A stretch of DNA of 42,881 nt from Sphingobacteriaceae bacterium UBA6709 (GTDB lineage: Bacteria > Bacteroidota > Bacteroidia > Sphingobacteriales > Sphingobacteriaceae): contig DKIV01000051.1 in assembly GCA_002454425.1 (NCBI GenBank), forward strand, positions 151,515 through 194,395, given 5' to 3'. The stretch's first letter is position 1. Each line of letters starts with the position of its first letter. Position numbers and translations under genes: made by a program. Shown in pieces: positions 16,652-25,256 of this stretch. The notes below the pieces were generated by a model. It made no database searches. It was given only the letters and a program-made list of their open reading frames with translations, and was not told the origin of the DNA.

Positions 16652-17047
16652 ATGTCGTTAAATGCGCAGTTAATCCATCTCTTTGTTTTGGCTATTCCTG
16701 TAGCGTGTATAGCCTGGACCGTAACTCATGAGGAAGTATTCCGGGAACCACGTGAGTACTGCGTGCGTTGCAGTCAGCAGCGTAAGACCTTATTAGCTCG
16801 TAAGTTCTTTTATTTGTTTACCTGCGAATACTGCTTCTCTCATTATGTTACCGTGCTTATCTTAGTGCTCAGCGGTTTTAAACTCTTACTTCCTGATTGG
16901 CGGGGTTTTTTTATCTCCGGATTTTCGCTGGTATGGATAGCTAATTGCTATATGAGTATTTATAACCTTATTCGTATAGACCTGAAAAAAGAAAAAATTA
17001 TAGCGAAGAAGGAAGAAATTGAGCTTAAGGAACAGGAAGGGACTTAA
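16652..17047 (+). CDS. Small membrane protein with two CxxC pairs
   Basis: I do not recognise this 131-residue protein. Visible features are a first hydrophobic helix (about 7-25), a loop with CVRC (C37, C40) and CEYC followed by SHY (C58, C61, H64), one or two further hydrophobic segments (about 63-80 and 86-106), and a strongly charged Lys/Glu tail (111-129) likely to be coiled coil. The two CxxC pairs 18 residues apart look like a zinc-ribbon-type metal site or a redox pair at the membrane surface. It lies between glycerate kinase and murQ on the same strand. A probable promoter at 17098 means murQ need not depend on it. Confidence 0.75.
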   Translation: MSLNAQLIHLFVLAIPVACIAWTVTHEEVFREPREYCVRCSQQRKTLLARKFFYLFTCEYCFSHYVTVLILVLSGFKLLLPDWRGFFISGFSLVWIANCYMSIYNLIRIDLKKEKIIAKKEEIELKEQEGT

Positions 17048-17097
17048 ATATCTTTTTATAAAGCGGCAGAGATGTAGCGTGTTTCCTCTGTTAACAC

Positions 17098-17105
17098 TAT
17101 TTTTG
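17098..17105 (+). promoter_or_regulatory. Possible -7 box of the murQ unit
   Basis: TATTTTTG matches TAnnTTTG exactly, 43 bp upstream of the murQ ATG. No TTTG lies at the 19-bp spacing. If real, murQ, the symporter and the dehydrogenase can be transcribed apart from the glycerate kinase genes. Confidence 0.45.
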
Positions 17106-17148
17106 CGTTGACAAACAATGACGTAGTCACGCATAGCTTTAGCCTTCC

Positions 17149-17952
17149 ATGGAAAGAACAACAGAAAAGGATTCCCATTATAATCATCTTGAGAAAATGG
17201 CTTTACGAGAGATTCTCGAAAGCATAAATCGCGAAGATCGCGAGGTTCCCAACGCCGTAGCGGCAGTAATTCCACAGATAGAGGCTTTGAGTGCCGCTAT
17301 TGCAGCGAAGATGAAAGAAGGTGGTCGTTTGTTCTATATTGGCGCCGGCACCAGCGGCCGCCTGGGGGTAGTAGACGCTTCAGAATGCCCGCCTACCTTT
17401 GGTGTTGATTTCGATCGTGTGATCGGCATTATCGCCGGCGGTGACAAGGCGATACGCCGGGCGGTAGAGTTTGCTGAAGACAACGAGGAGCAGGCCTGGC
17501 TTGACATGGAGGCTTATGATATAAATGATGGCGACGTGGTTGTAGGTATCGCTGCTTCCGGTACTACTCCGTATGTTATTGGAGGACTGAAGCAAGCTAA
17601 CGCCCGGGGACTTGTTACCGGATGTATTGTTTGCAATCAGGGAAGTCCGGTTGCTGCCGCCGCGCAATATCCCGTAGAGGTTGTTGTGGGGCCCGAGTTC
17701 CTTACCGGCTCAACGAGAATGAAGGCGGGCACGGCTCAAAAGCTGGTTCTCAATATGCTTAGTACGTCGGTAATGATACAGCTTGGCCATGTTAAAGGAA
17801 ATAAGATGGTGGATATGCAGCTTACGAATCATAAGTTGTTGGAGAGGGGAGTGCAGATGATTGCTAAAGAAACAGGTTTGTCTGAAGAGGAATCGCGTGA
17901 GCTGCTTGAAAAATATGGAAATGTGCGTAAGGCTATTGAAAGTGCTCATTAA
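17149..17952 (+). CDS. murQ: N-acetylmuramic acid 6-phosphate etherase
   Basis: MurQ cleaves the lactyl ether of MurNAc-6-phosphate, giving GlcNAc-6-phosphate and D-lactate, in peptidoglycan recycling or MurNAc use. The 267 residues cover the SIS-type sugar-phosphate-binding fold. Visible are the family opener MERTTEKDSHYNHLEKM, the phosphate-binding YIGAGTSGRLG (63-73) followed by VDASECPPTFG with catalytic Glu79, IAASGTTPY, and the signature EFLTGSTRMKAGTAQKL. The protein is at the short end of the family and probably lacks the extended C-terminal helical region of E. coli MurQ (about 298 residues). It is followed after 34 bp by a symporter gene and then a D-lactate-type dehydrogenase gene, which together make a coherent MurNAc route. 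Confidence 0.96.
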   Translation: MERTTEKDSHYNHLEKMALREILESINREDREVPNAVAAVIPQIEALSAAIAAKMKEGGRLFYIGAGTSGRLGVVDASECPPTFGVDFDRVIGIIAGGDKAIRRAVEFAEDNEEQAWLDMEAYDINDGDVVVGIAASGTTPYVIGGLKQANARGLVTGCIVCNQGSPVAAAAQYPVEVVVGPEFLTGSTRMKAGTAQKLVLNMLSTSVMIQLGHVKGNKMVDMQLTNHKLLERGVQMIAKETGLSEEESRELLEKYGNVRKAIESAH

Positions 17953-17986
17953 TTTCCTTTATTGCCTAACGATTTAAAGCCATCCT

Positions 17987-19453
17987 ATGTCACCACTAAT
18001 ACTTCTCAGCTTTCTCATTTCGTACTTCGGTATTTTAGTGCTTATCTCGTGGTTTACCTCGAGGAAATCTGCTGATAATTCAACATTTTTCATCGCCAAC
18101 AGAAGCTCTAAATGGTACTTTGTAGCCTTTGGAATGATAGGCACAGCTCTTTCGGGAGTAACTTTTATCTCCGTTCCGGGAGCCGTTGCCGCCAATAGCT
18201 TTGGATATTTTCAGTTTGTTCTGGGCAATGCTGTGGGATTTGTGCTTATCGCTACGGTACTGCTGCCACTCTATTATAAGATGCACCTTGTTTCAATATA
18301 TACCTATTTGGAGCACCGTCTAGGGTATTGGAGTTACAGGTCGGGAGCGATGATTTTTCTTATCTCAAGAACCATAGGCTCAGCGTTCCGCTTGTATCTT
18401 GTAGCCATTGTATTACAGAAATTCATCTTTGATGCCTGGAATGTGCCATTTGGTCTGACGGTGCTAATCTGTCTGGTGTTAATATGGCTCTATACATTTA
18501 AGGGCGGCCTTAAGACAATTATCATCACGGATACATTGCAGACGGTATTTCTTTTGTCGTCTGTGATCCTGTCCATTTATTTCATCTCCAAAAGTATGAA
18601 TATGGATCTGTTGCAGACCTTTGAAACGGTGAAGCATAGCTCGTATTCAAAAGTGTTTTTCTGGGAGGACTTCCTCGGTAGTAAAAATCATTTTCTGAAA
18701 CAGTTTTTGGGAGGTATTGTGGTTACCATTGCCATGACCGGTCTGGATCAGGACCTCATGCAGAAGAACCTGAGTTGCCGCAATATTGGTGAGGCTCAGA
18801 AGAATATGCTCAGCTTTACGCTTGTATTCGTGGTTATCAACTTGTTTTTTTTAAGTATGGGAGCCTTGTTATACCTGTTTGCCGCAAAGAATGGTATCGA
18901 TGTAGCGGCCCTTAAGACTCCTGATCATCTATTTCCTGAAATTGCGCTCAATCATCTTAACATCATTCCGGCGGTAGTATTCATGCTGGGACTCACGGCT
19001 GCGACTTTCGCTACCACAGATTCCGCCCTTACGGCGCTTACTACCTCGTTCTGTGTGGATTTTCTGGGCTTCGCAAAAAAGGATAATCAGAACGATCCGG
19101 CGCTCATCAGAACGAGACATCTTGTACATGTCGCTTTCTCCTTTGTGATGCTAGCGGTAATCATGATCTTCAGGATAATTAATGATGACTCCGTTGTGAA
19201 TGCCATCTTTCGGGCTGCCGGTTATACCTATGGCCCATTAGTTGGACTGTTTGCTTTTGGTATGTTCTCCAGGCGTAGTGTTCGCGACAAGCTCGTTCCT
19301 TACATCTGCCTGCTCTCGCCCCTGCTGACCTTTATCGTCGATAAAAATTCAATGGCGTGGTTTTCATACTCGATAGGCTTTGAACTTATTATTCTGAATG
19401 GTCTCATTACTTACCTTTTTTTATTGCTAACTTCATATATCAGGACTCATTAA
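17987..19453 (+). CDS. Sodium:solute symporter, probable MurNAc importer
   Basis: This 488-residue SSS-family transporter has about 13 hydrophobic segments. The N-terminal pattern (SADNSTFFIANRSSKW, then GTALSGVTFISVPG) and the central GGLKTIIITDTLQ are typical SSS motifs. Family members import sugars, amino acids or related solutes with Na+ across the inner membrane. In Tannerella forsythia an SSS transporter (MurT) encoded beside murQ imports MurNAc, and the same neighbourhood here suggests the same substrate. That is inference from context, since substrate cannot be read from the sequence. It lies 34 bp after murQ and 19 bp before the dehydrogenase gene. Confidence 0.88.
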   Translation: MSPLILLSFLISYFGILVLISWFTSRKSADNSTFFIANRSSKWYFVAFGMIGTALSGVTFISVPGAVAANSFGYFQFVLGNAVGFVLIATVLLPLYYKMHLVSIYTYLEHRLGYWSYRSGAMIFLISRTIGSAFRLYLVAIVLQKFIFDAWNVPFGLTVLICLVLIWLYTFKGGLKTIIITDTLQTVFLLSSVILSIYFISKSMNMDLLQTFETVKHSSYSKVFFWEDFLGSKNHFLKQFLGGIVVTIAMTGLDQDLMQKNLSCRNIGEAQKNMLSFTLVFVVINLFFLSMGALLYLFAAKNGIDVAALKTPDHLFPEIALNHLNIIPAVVFMLGLTAATFATTDSALTALTTSFCVDFLGFAKKDNQNDPALIRTRHLVHVAFSFVMLAVIMIFRIINDDSVVNAIFRAAGYTYGPLVGLFAFGMFSRRSVRDKLVPYICLLSPLLTFIVDKNSMAWFSYSIGFELIILNGLITYLFLLLTSYIRTH

Positions 19454-19472
19454 CCAATGTTCTCGTATATGT

Positions 19473-22322
19473 ATGGAGCTTCTCAAATCGCTACAGTCAA
19501 TTCTTCCAGACCAAAGGATTAAATCACGATTAATAGATCGTATATCCTACGCTTCAGATGCCGGTTTTTACCGTCTGGTGCCTTTAGTGGTGGTGTTTCC
19601 CGCTACCGAAGCAGAAGTGATCGCAATTCTAAATATTGCCGCCACCTTAGGTGTTTCGCTAACCTTCAGGGCTGCAGGTACCAGCCTTTCGGGACAGTCA
19701 ATTTCTGACGGTATTCTTGTTGATGTAAGTGGGTGGAAAAAGATCTCAATTGAACAGGAGGGGGCGACTGTACGTGTACAGCCAGGGATGACAGGCGGCA
19801 TGGTAAACGCGCATTTGCGTAGATGGAAGCGCAAAATTGGTCCTGATCCTGCTTCCATTAATTCTGCAATGATTGGCGGGATCGTTTCGAACAACTCCAG
19901 CGGCATGTGTTGCGGTGTAGCCCGCAATTCTTATCATACTGTCAGACATATTCGATTCATATTGCCTGATGGAAATATGTATTCAACGGAGATTCCTGAA
20001 GATTACGCTCGCTTTCAGGAGCAGAACAGGGCGCTGGCGCAACAGCTGCAATGGATAAAGGAGTCGTTAGACGATAACATCGAATGCTATCGTAAGATCA
20101 GACATAAGTATAAAACCAAGAACACGGTGGGATATAGTCTTAATGCCTTTCTTGACTATGTCGAGCCTTTGGATATCATGGCTCATTTGCTTATCGGTGC
20201 TGAAGGAACACTGGGCTTCATCGCCGAGGTCGTTATGGATACATTTCCGGATTTACCCCATAAAGCAACCTGTCTTTTATGTTTCCATTCTATTGAGCAC
20301 GCCTGTGCCGCGGTAGCGTCATTGGCAGTCACGGGCGCTGAAGCCATTGAGCTGATGGATCGCGCGTCTTTACGTGCTGTGGAGCATCTGCCGGGAGTTC
20401 CATCCTATATCGCAGGCTTGCCCGAGGGAGCCGCCGCTTTACTCGTCGAGTATCAGGCGGCGGACGTACAGGCATTGGAGCACATGCTTGAGGAATATAC
20501 TCATATAGAAAGCTCGCTTTTTTTAATATATCCCGCGTCTTTCAGCAGGAATGCAATGGAACAGGCGTTGCTCTGGAAAGTGAGGAAGGGGCTGTTTCCT
20601 TCCGTAGGAGCGGTGCGGGCGCGGGGTACGACGGTCATCCTGGAAGATATCGCCTTTCCGCTCGAACGCCTGGCGTCCGCGATAACGGAGCTACAGGTAT
20701 TGTTTTTGAAGCACGGTTATAACCATGCCATCATCTTCGGGCACGCCAAAGACGGCAACATCCATTTCGTCATAACGCAGGATTTCAATAAAGACAGCGA
20801 GCTATATCGTTATGAATGCTTCATAGACGACTTGGTGCGTCTGGTTGTAGATAAATACCAAGGTGCTTTGAAGGCCGAACATGGCACAGGCCGAAATATG
20901 GCTCCTTTTGTTGAAGCTGAATGGGGCGCTGAGTTATATCAAATCATGGCAAGCCTCAAGGAGGTGATTGATCCTCTTGGCTTTTTAAATCCGGGAGTCA
21001 TAATAAATTCAGATGCTAAAGCCCATTTGCAACACCTCAAAGAATTGACGGTAGTGGAACCTGAAGTTGATAAATGCATGGAATGTGGCTTTTGTGAACA
21101 TATATGCCCCAGCCGCGACATCACCATGACGCCTCGTCGACGCATTGTAGCAAGACGCGAGCTACAGCGCTTTAAACTTCAAAAGAGCCACGAAGACTAT
21201 AATACGCTTTTAAAGGAATATCAGTACGACGGTATCGATACTTGCGCTGTTGATGGTCTTTGCAGCATGGAATGCCCGGTAGAAATTAATACAGGCGATC
21301 TTGTGAAGCGCTTGCGTAAGGAAGAGCATTCGGTTGCTGCAAATAAGGTGGCATTATTTGTGGCGTCGCGCTTCGCCACGGTCGCGGGCCTGCTAAGGGG
21401 GGTGCTTAAAGCCGGCAATGCTTTTAATAAAGCATTTGGACGTAAGACAATGCCTGCGATAACAAAAACAATACGGCGCGTGGTTCCCTCTTTTCCGCTT
21501 TGGACGGAGCAGCTTGCCCCCGCATCCCCGGTAGCGCAACCCTCTGAAATTTCATCTCCCGCGGCGCAAATCGTTTACTTTCCTACCTGTATAAATCGTA
21601 GTATGGGAAATGCCGATCCGGATACGCCGCCGCTTACAGATGTTTTCCTTGAGGTTAGCGCTTATGCCGGAATACAAATCATCATCCCCCCTGATCTCGA
21701 CGCGCAATGCTGCGGACAGTTGTTCTCCTCCAAAGGATACGAAACAGCATATCGGCAAAAAGCAAATAGTCTGGTGGCAAGCCTCTGGGAAGCTAGTCGC
21801 TCAGGCGAATTTCCTGTTGTGGTTGATCTTAGCTCCTGTACGTATACCCTGCTTCATTCCTCCGCGGCTTTGTCTCTGGAAAACAGAGGACGACTGGAGC
21901 AGATGACAGTTCTTGATACTGTCGACTTTGTGAAGGACTACGTGCTCTCACGTGTCGATCTCCCCCAGCTACCTCGTAAGGTTGCGCTTCATCCGGTATG
22001 TTCACTGAAGAAGATGGGGAAAGAGACTGGTTTGCATGCTGTTGCACAACGCTTAGCTTCTGATGTATATATTCCTGAAAACGCCGGTTGCTGCGGCATG
22101 GCAGGCGACCGCGGTTTTATATTTCCCGAGTTGACTCAGTCGGCAACGTATCGTGAATGTCGGGAGCTGCAGGATGCCGGCTGTCAACATTATTATTCTA
22201 CATCGAAGACCTGCGAAATGAACCTTTCCGAAAATTCCGGCGCACCTTATAAATCTATCATGTATCTCGTCAAGGATTGCATAGCGGCCCAAGCTAAGCC
22301 TGATGGGGAACTGAAATACTAA
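19473..22322 (+). CDS. FAD/Fe-S D-lactate (2-hydroxyacid) dehydrogenase fusion
   Basis: This 949-residue fusion has a GlcD-type flavin part and a GlcF-type iron-sulfur part, like YdiJ/Dld-II proteins. It should oxidise a D-2-hydroxyacid, probably D-lactate to pyruvate, and pass electrons to the respiratory chain. The FAD-binding domain lies at about 35-230 (FRAAGTSLSGQ; GGIVSNNSSGMCCG) and FAD-oxidase C-domain at about 235-515 (HAKDGNIHF; EHGTGRNMAPF). The first 4Fe-4S motif is a full CMECGFCEHICP (near 535). The second, CAVDGLCSMECP (near 590), has Asp where a second Cys is usual, which seems common in this fusion family. Two cysteine-rich CCG domains follow (QCCGQLFSSKGY; AGCCGMAGDRGF). Its position after murQ and the symporter suggests it uses the D-lactate that MurQ releases. 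D-2-hydroxyglutarate is the main alternative substrate. Confidence 0.9.
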   Translation: MELLKSLQSILPDQRIKSRLIDRISYASDAGFYRLVPLVVVFPATEAEVIAILNIAATLGVSLTFRAAGTSLSGQSISDGILVDVSGWKKISIEQEGATVRVQPGMTGGMVNAHLRRWKRKIGPDPASINSAMIGGIVSNNSSGMCCGVARNSYHTVRHIRFILPDGNMYSTEIPEDYARFQEQNRALAQQLQWIKESLDDNIECYRKIRHKYKTKNTVGYSLNAFLDYVEPLDIMAHLLIGAEGTLGFIAEVVMDTFPDLPHKATCLLCFHSIEHACAAVASLAVTGAEAIELMDRASLRAVEHLPGVPSYIAGLPEGAAALLVEYQAADVQALEHMLEEYTHIESSLFLIYPASFSRNAMEQALLWKVRKGLFPSVGAVRARGTTVILEDIAFPLERLASAITELQVLFLKHGYNHAIIFGHAKDGNIHFVITQDFNKDSELYRYECFIDDLVRLVVDKYQGALKAEHGTGRNMAPFVEAEWGAELYQIMASLKEVIDPLGFLNPGVIINSDAKAHLQHLKELTVVEPEVDKCMECGFCEHICPSRDITMTPRRRIVARRELQRFKLQKSHEDYNTLLKEYQYDGIDTCAVDGLCSMECPVEINTGDLVKRLRKEEHSVAANKVALFVASRFATVAGLLRGVLKAGNAFNKAFGRKTMPAITKTIRRVVPSFPLWTEQLAPASPVAQPSEISSPAAQIVYFPTCINRSMGNADPDTPPLTDVFLEVSAYAGIQIIIPPDLDAQCCGQLFSSKGYETAYRQKANSLVASLWEASRSGEFPVVVDLSSCTYTLLHSSAALSLENRGRLEQMTVLDTVDFVKDYVLSRVDLPQLPRKVALHPVCSLKKMGKETGLHAVAQRLASDVYIPENAGCCGMAGDRGFIFPELTQSATYRECRELQDAGCQHYYSTSKTCEMNLSENSGAPYKSIMYLVKDCIAAQAKPDGELKY

Positions 22323-22377
22323 TGCAAATTTGTTGCTGAAATTTGGTATTTTCGTCGCAATTATTAACAACGTTTCA

Positions 22378-24570
22378 ATGAAAAGAACTAATACGCTATT
22401 AGCATTTTTTCTGGGGCTCGCTTTGCTGTGTAGCTCTGTAGCAAAAGCTGATGAAGGCATGTGGATCCCGATGCTCATCGGAAAGAATTATGATCAGATG
22501 AAGAAGCAGGGCTTTAAGCTCACTCCTGAAGATCTGTATAGTATCAATAAGGCTAGCCTGAAAGACGCCATCGTGTCATTTGGCGGCTTTTGTACCGGGG
22601 AGATCGTTTCTAAGAATGGATTGATCTTTACCAATCACCACTGTGGTTACGACGCCATTGCTTCCCATTCAACACCGCAGGATAATATCCTCGACAACGG
22701 TTTCTGGGCAAAGAGCTACGCTGAAGAGAAACCTGTTCCCGGACTATTCGTAAACTTCCTGGTTAAGATGGAAGACGTTACTGCTAAAGTACAGCAGGGA
22801 CTAAAGGGGGTGGCTGCGAACATGCAAAACGCTAAGATCGCCGAGCTCTCAAAGCAAATTGCTGACGACGCTGTTAAAGGCACTAAGTATAACGCTTATG
22901 TCAGAGACTTCTACAAAGGCAATCAGTACTTTCTGTATATCTTTGAGCGTTACGACGATATCCGTTTGGTAGGAACTGCTCCACAGTCAATAGGTAAATT
23001 TGGTGGCGACACTGATAACTGGGTATGGCCACGTCAGACAGGCGATTTTTCAGTGTTCCGTGTTTACGCCGGAAAAGATAACAAGCCTGCAAATTACGCT
23101 ACAGATAATAAACCTTTCACACCGAAGAAATTTCTTCCGGTATCTATCAAGGGTGTAGAGAATGGCGACTTTGCTATGGTCTATGGCTTCCCTGGCAGAA
23201 CGGATCGTTTTCTTACCTCTCATGGGGTAAAGCTTGCTACTGATCAGGTATCTCCAACAATTGTAAAACTGCGTGATATTCGCCTTAAAGCATGGAAGGA
23301 AGAAATGGATAAGGATGTTGCTACCCGTCTTAACCTTTCTTCTAAATACGCTAATATCGCTAACTACTGGAAATACTACATCGGACAGACTGAGCAGCTT
23401 AAGCGTTTAAAGATATACGAACAAAAGCAAAAACAAGAAGCCGAATTTAATCAGTGGGCAGCAGGGAAAGATGCTTCCTATAAATCTCTTACCGAAGGCT
23501 ATAAAGCTGCCTACGCTGCATACGAGCCTTTTGCCATAGAGCGCACCTACATCAACGAAGGCTTTTTAGCTACAGATTGGGTGAAGAATATGGTGATCAT
23601 CGCTTCCGCGTCGCGTGCCGGTGAAGCTCGTTTTAACGAGGCTAAAGAATATTTGAAGAACTCGCTGAAGGAGTATAAGGCGGAGTATATTGAGAAAGCG
23701 GATAAGAAAATCTTCGCGAGCATCCTCGCGTCTTTTTATAAGGACATTCCGCTTAACCGCCATCCTAAATTCTTCTCTGACCTTGCTCAGGATAACTGGA
23801 AAGGTACTCCTGAAGAAACGTTCAGTAAGATCGCCGACAAGCTGTGGGATGAGTCCCAGGTGATACGTCCTGAGCGCTTTGAAGCTCTTCTAGCTAAGAA
23901 TCCGGGCATCGAAGAGTTTCAGAAGGATCCTGCGTTTAAGTATGCCGCTAATCTTATCCCTGCCGATTTCGTGAAGAATAATATGGGATCAGTGATCAGC
24001 GATTTCGAAACAAAGAAAGCTGAACTGGATCATCTGTATTTAAAAGCGCTCCTTGAAAAGAACAGCGGAAAGCTGATGTATCCTGATGCGAATTCCACGA
24101 TGAGAATTACCTATGGCAATGTGCAGAACTATAGCCCTAAAGATGGTATGACTTACAATACACATACTACCATTGATGGAGTGATGCAGAAATATATCCC
24201 TGGCGACTCAGAATTTGATCTGCCAAAGAGCCTTGTAGATGCGTACAACAAGAGGGATTTCCGCCAGTATGGTCAGAATGGAACGCTCATGGTTAACTTC
24301 ATCACTAACAATGATATCACCGGAGGTAACTCAGGTTCACCGGTAATCAACGGCAACGGTGAGCTTATAGGACTCGCTTTTGATGGAAACTGGGAAGCAA
24401 TGTCTGGAGATATCGCCTTTGACAAACAATATAAGCGCACCATCTGTGTGGATACGCGTTATGTGCTTTGGTGTATCGACGTGCTTGGCGGAGCTAAGAA
24501 CATTATTAATGAACTTGATATCAGAACTGCAGCACCGGTAAAGACGGTGAAGAAAGCTGTTAAAAAATAA
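22378..24570 (+). CDS. S46-family dipeptidyl-peptidase, DPP7 type
   Basis: This is a periplasmic serine exopeptidase that releases dipeptides from peptide N-termini, used for peptide feeding in Bacteroidota. Numbered from the ATG at 22378 (730 residues), a signal peptide covers about 1-24 (ends VAKA, mature DEGMWIP). The trypsin-like triad is visible as His in IFTNHHCGYDA (87/88), Asp in the GGDTDNWVWPRQTGDF region, and Ser652 in TGGNSGSPV. The residue 18 positions after the Ser is Gly (AFDGNWEAM). Gly at this site marks DPP7-type hydrophobic P1 preference, while DPP11 carries Arg for acidic P1. An in-frame TTG at 22330 would place a 16-residue tail before the signal peptide and is rejected. 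A terminator follows at 24582. Confidence 0.95.
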   Translation: MKRTNTLLAFFLGLALLCSSVAKADEGMWIPMLIGKNYDQMKKQGFKLTPEDLYSINKASLKDAIVSFGGFCTGEIVSKNGLIFTNHHCGYDAIASHSTPQDNILDNGFWAKSYAEEKPVPGLFVNFLVKMEDVTAKVQQGLKGVAANMQNAKIAELSKQIADDAVKGTKYNAYVRDFYKGNQYFLYIFERYDDIRLVGTAPQSIGKFGGDTDNWVWPRQTGDFSVFRVYAGKDNKPANYATDNKPFTPKKFLPVSIKGVENGDFAMVYGFPGRTDRFLTSHGVKLATDQVSPTIVKLRDIRLKAWKEEMDKDVATRLNLSSKYANIANYWKYYIGQTEQLKRLKIYEQKQKQEAEFNQWAAGKDASYKSLTEGYKAAYAAYEPFAIERTYINEGFLATDWVKNMVIIASASRAGEARFNEAKEYLKNSLKEYKAEYIEKADKKIFASILASFYKDIPLNRHPKFFSDLAQDNWKGTPEETFSKIADKLWDESQVIRPERFEALLAKNPGIEEFQKDPAFKYAANLIPADFVKNNMGSVISDFETKKAELDHLYLKALLEKNSGKLMYPDANSTMRITYGNVQNYSPKDGMTYNTHTTIDGVMQKYIPGDSEFDLPKSLVDAYNKRDFRQYGQNGTLMVNFITNNDITGGNSGSPVINGNGELIGLAFDGNWEAMSGDIAFDKQYKRTICVDTRYVLWCIDVLGGAKNIINELDIRTAAPVKTVKKAVKK

Positions 24571-24581
24571 AGAGTTTTTAC

Positions 24582-24624
24582 AAACAAGAAAGCCGGATTG
24601 TCATGCAGTCCGGCTTTCTTGTTT
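24582..24624. terminator. Bidirectional terminator between S46 peptidase and the YdeI-like gene
   Basis: A 16-bp perfect stem, AAACAAGAAAGCCGGA (24582-24597) and TCCGGCTTTCTTGTTT (24609-24624), lies between convergent genes ending at 24570 (+) and 24648 (-). Both directions end in T-rich arms. Confidence 0.9.
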
Positions 24625-24647
24625 ATAAGGCTATCAGTTAATAGCCC

Positions 24648-25121
24648 TTATCTGCTTGTCTTTAGCGATTTTAGCTTTTCAATAATTTCGAAGGAACGTT
24701 TTATGCGGGTATCAACGGTCTTTCCTGAACGTACGTAGTAGATATATCCACGCTTTCTCCCTGGAAGTAGTTCTTCAAAAAGCTTGCTCCCCCAATCGTC
24801 CTGTATAAGCACTTCGCTTAACTCCTCCGGCAGTGCCAGGCCATCGCTTTCATCTTCCCGCACACTCAGCTCAAACGCTTCTTTATTTTCAAGATTATTT
24901 GCCTTAATAAGCTGTTTGCTGGCAATGATGGTATAATCGCCCGTTTTACGGGGATTTAAGGCACAAGGAAACTCTTCTCCGCCCTCTATGGAACAAAGTA
25001 TTCTGATAGCTCCTTTCTTATCAGATATAGCCTTAGCTATTGCCGCCGGAACGGGAATTTCATTCATGACCATCTTATTCCCGGTAGTGGTGATAAAACT
25101 GCGAAAGCTGACGTTTTTCAT
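24648..25121 (-). CDS. DUF1905 plus YdeI/OmpD-associated-like protein
   Basis: This 157-residue protein has two recognisable parts. The N-terminal half (about 1-85, SFRSFITTTGNKMVMNEIPV ... FPCALNPRKTGDYTIIASKQ) fits the DUF1905 beta-barrel-like domain. The C-terminal part (about 115-153, LPGRKRGYIYYVRSGKTVDT then RIKRSFEIIEKL) is the YdeI/OmpD-associated helical motif. In Gram-negative bacteria YdeI-type proteins have been linked to resistance to bacteriocins and antimicrobial peptides, but the biochemical role of this short domain pair is unknown. It is cytoplasmic by composition. The gene is monocistronic and convergent with the peptidase gene. Confidence 0.8.
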   Translation of the reverse strand: MKNVSFRSFITTTGNKMVMNEIPVPAAIAKAISDKKGAIRILCSIEGGEEFPCALNPRKTGDYTIIASKQLIKANNLENKEAFELSVREDESDGLALPEELSEVLIQDDWGSKLFEELLPGRKRGYIYYVRSGKTVDTRIKRSFEIIEKLKSLKTSR

Positions 25122-25209
25122 GATCGTAATGTGGTACCGCTAATTTAACCTTATTAAAGAATAAGAAAAAGTTTCAGGCCTGGTAATGTTGGGAGAGGGT
25201 AAAAACAAA

Positions 25210-25233
25210 GGCCGTATCGTTGCGGATACGGCC
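25210..25233 (-). terminator. Terminator downstream of purM
   Basis: Stem GGCCGTATC (25210-25218) and GATACGGCC (25225-25233) with a 6-nt loop. In the minus direction the sequence continues as CTTTGTTTTT. It lies 24 bp after the purM stop. Confidence 0.85.
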
Positions 25234-25256
25234 TCGTAAAATATTAGTTGTGAGCC

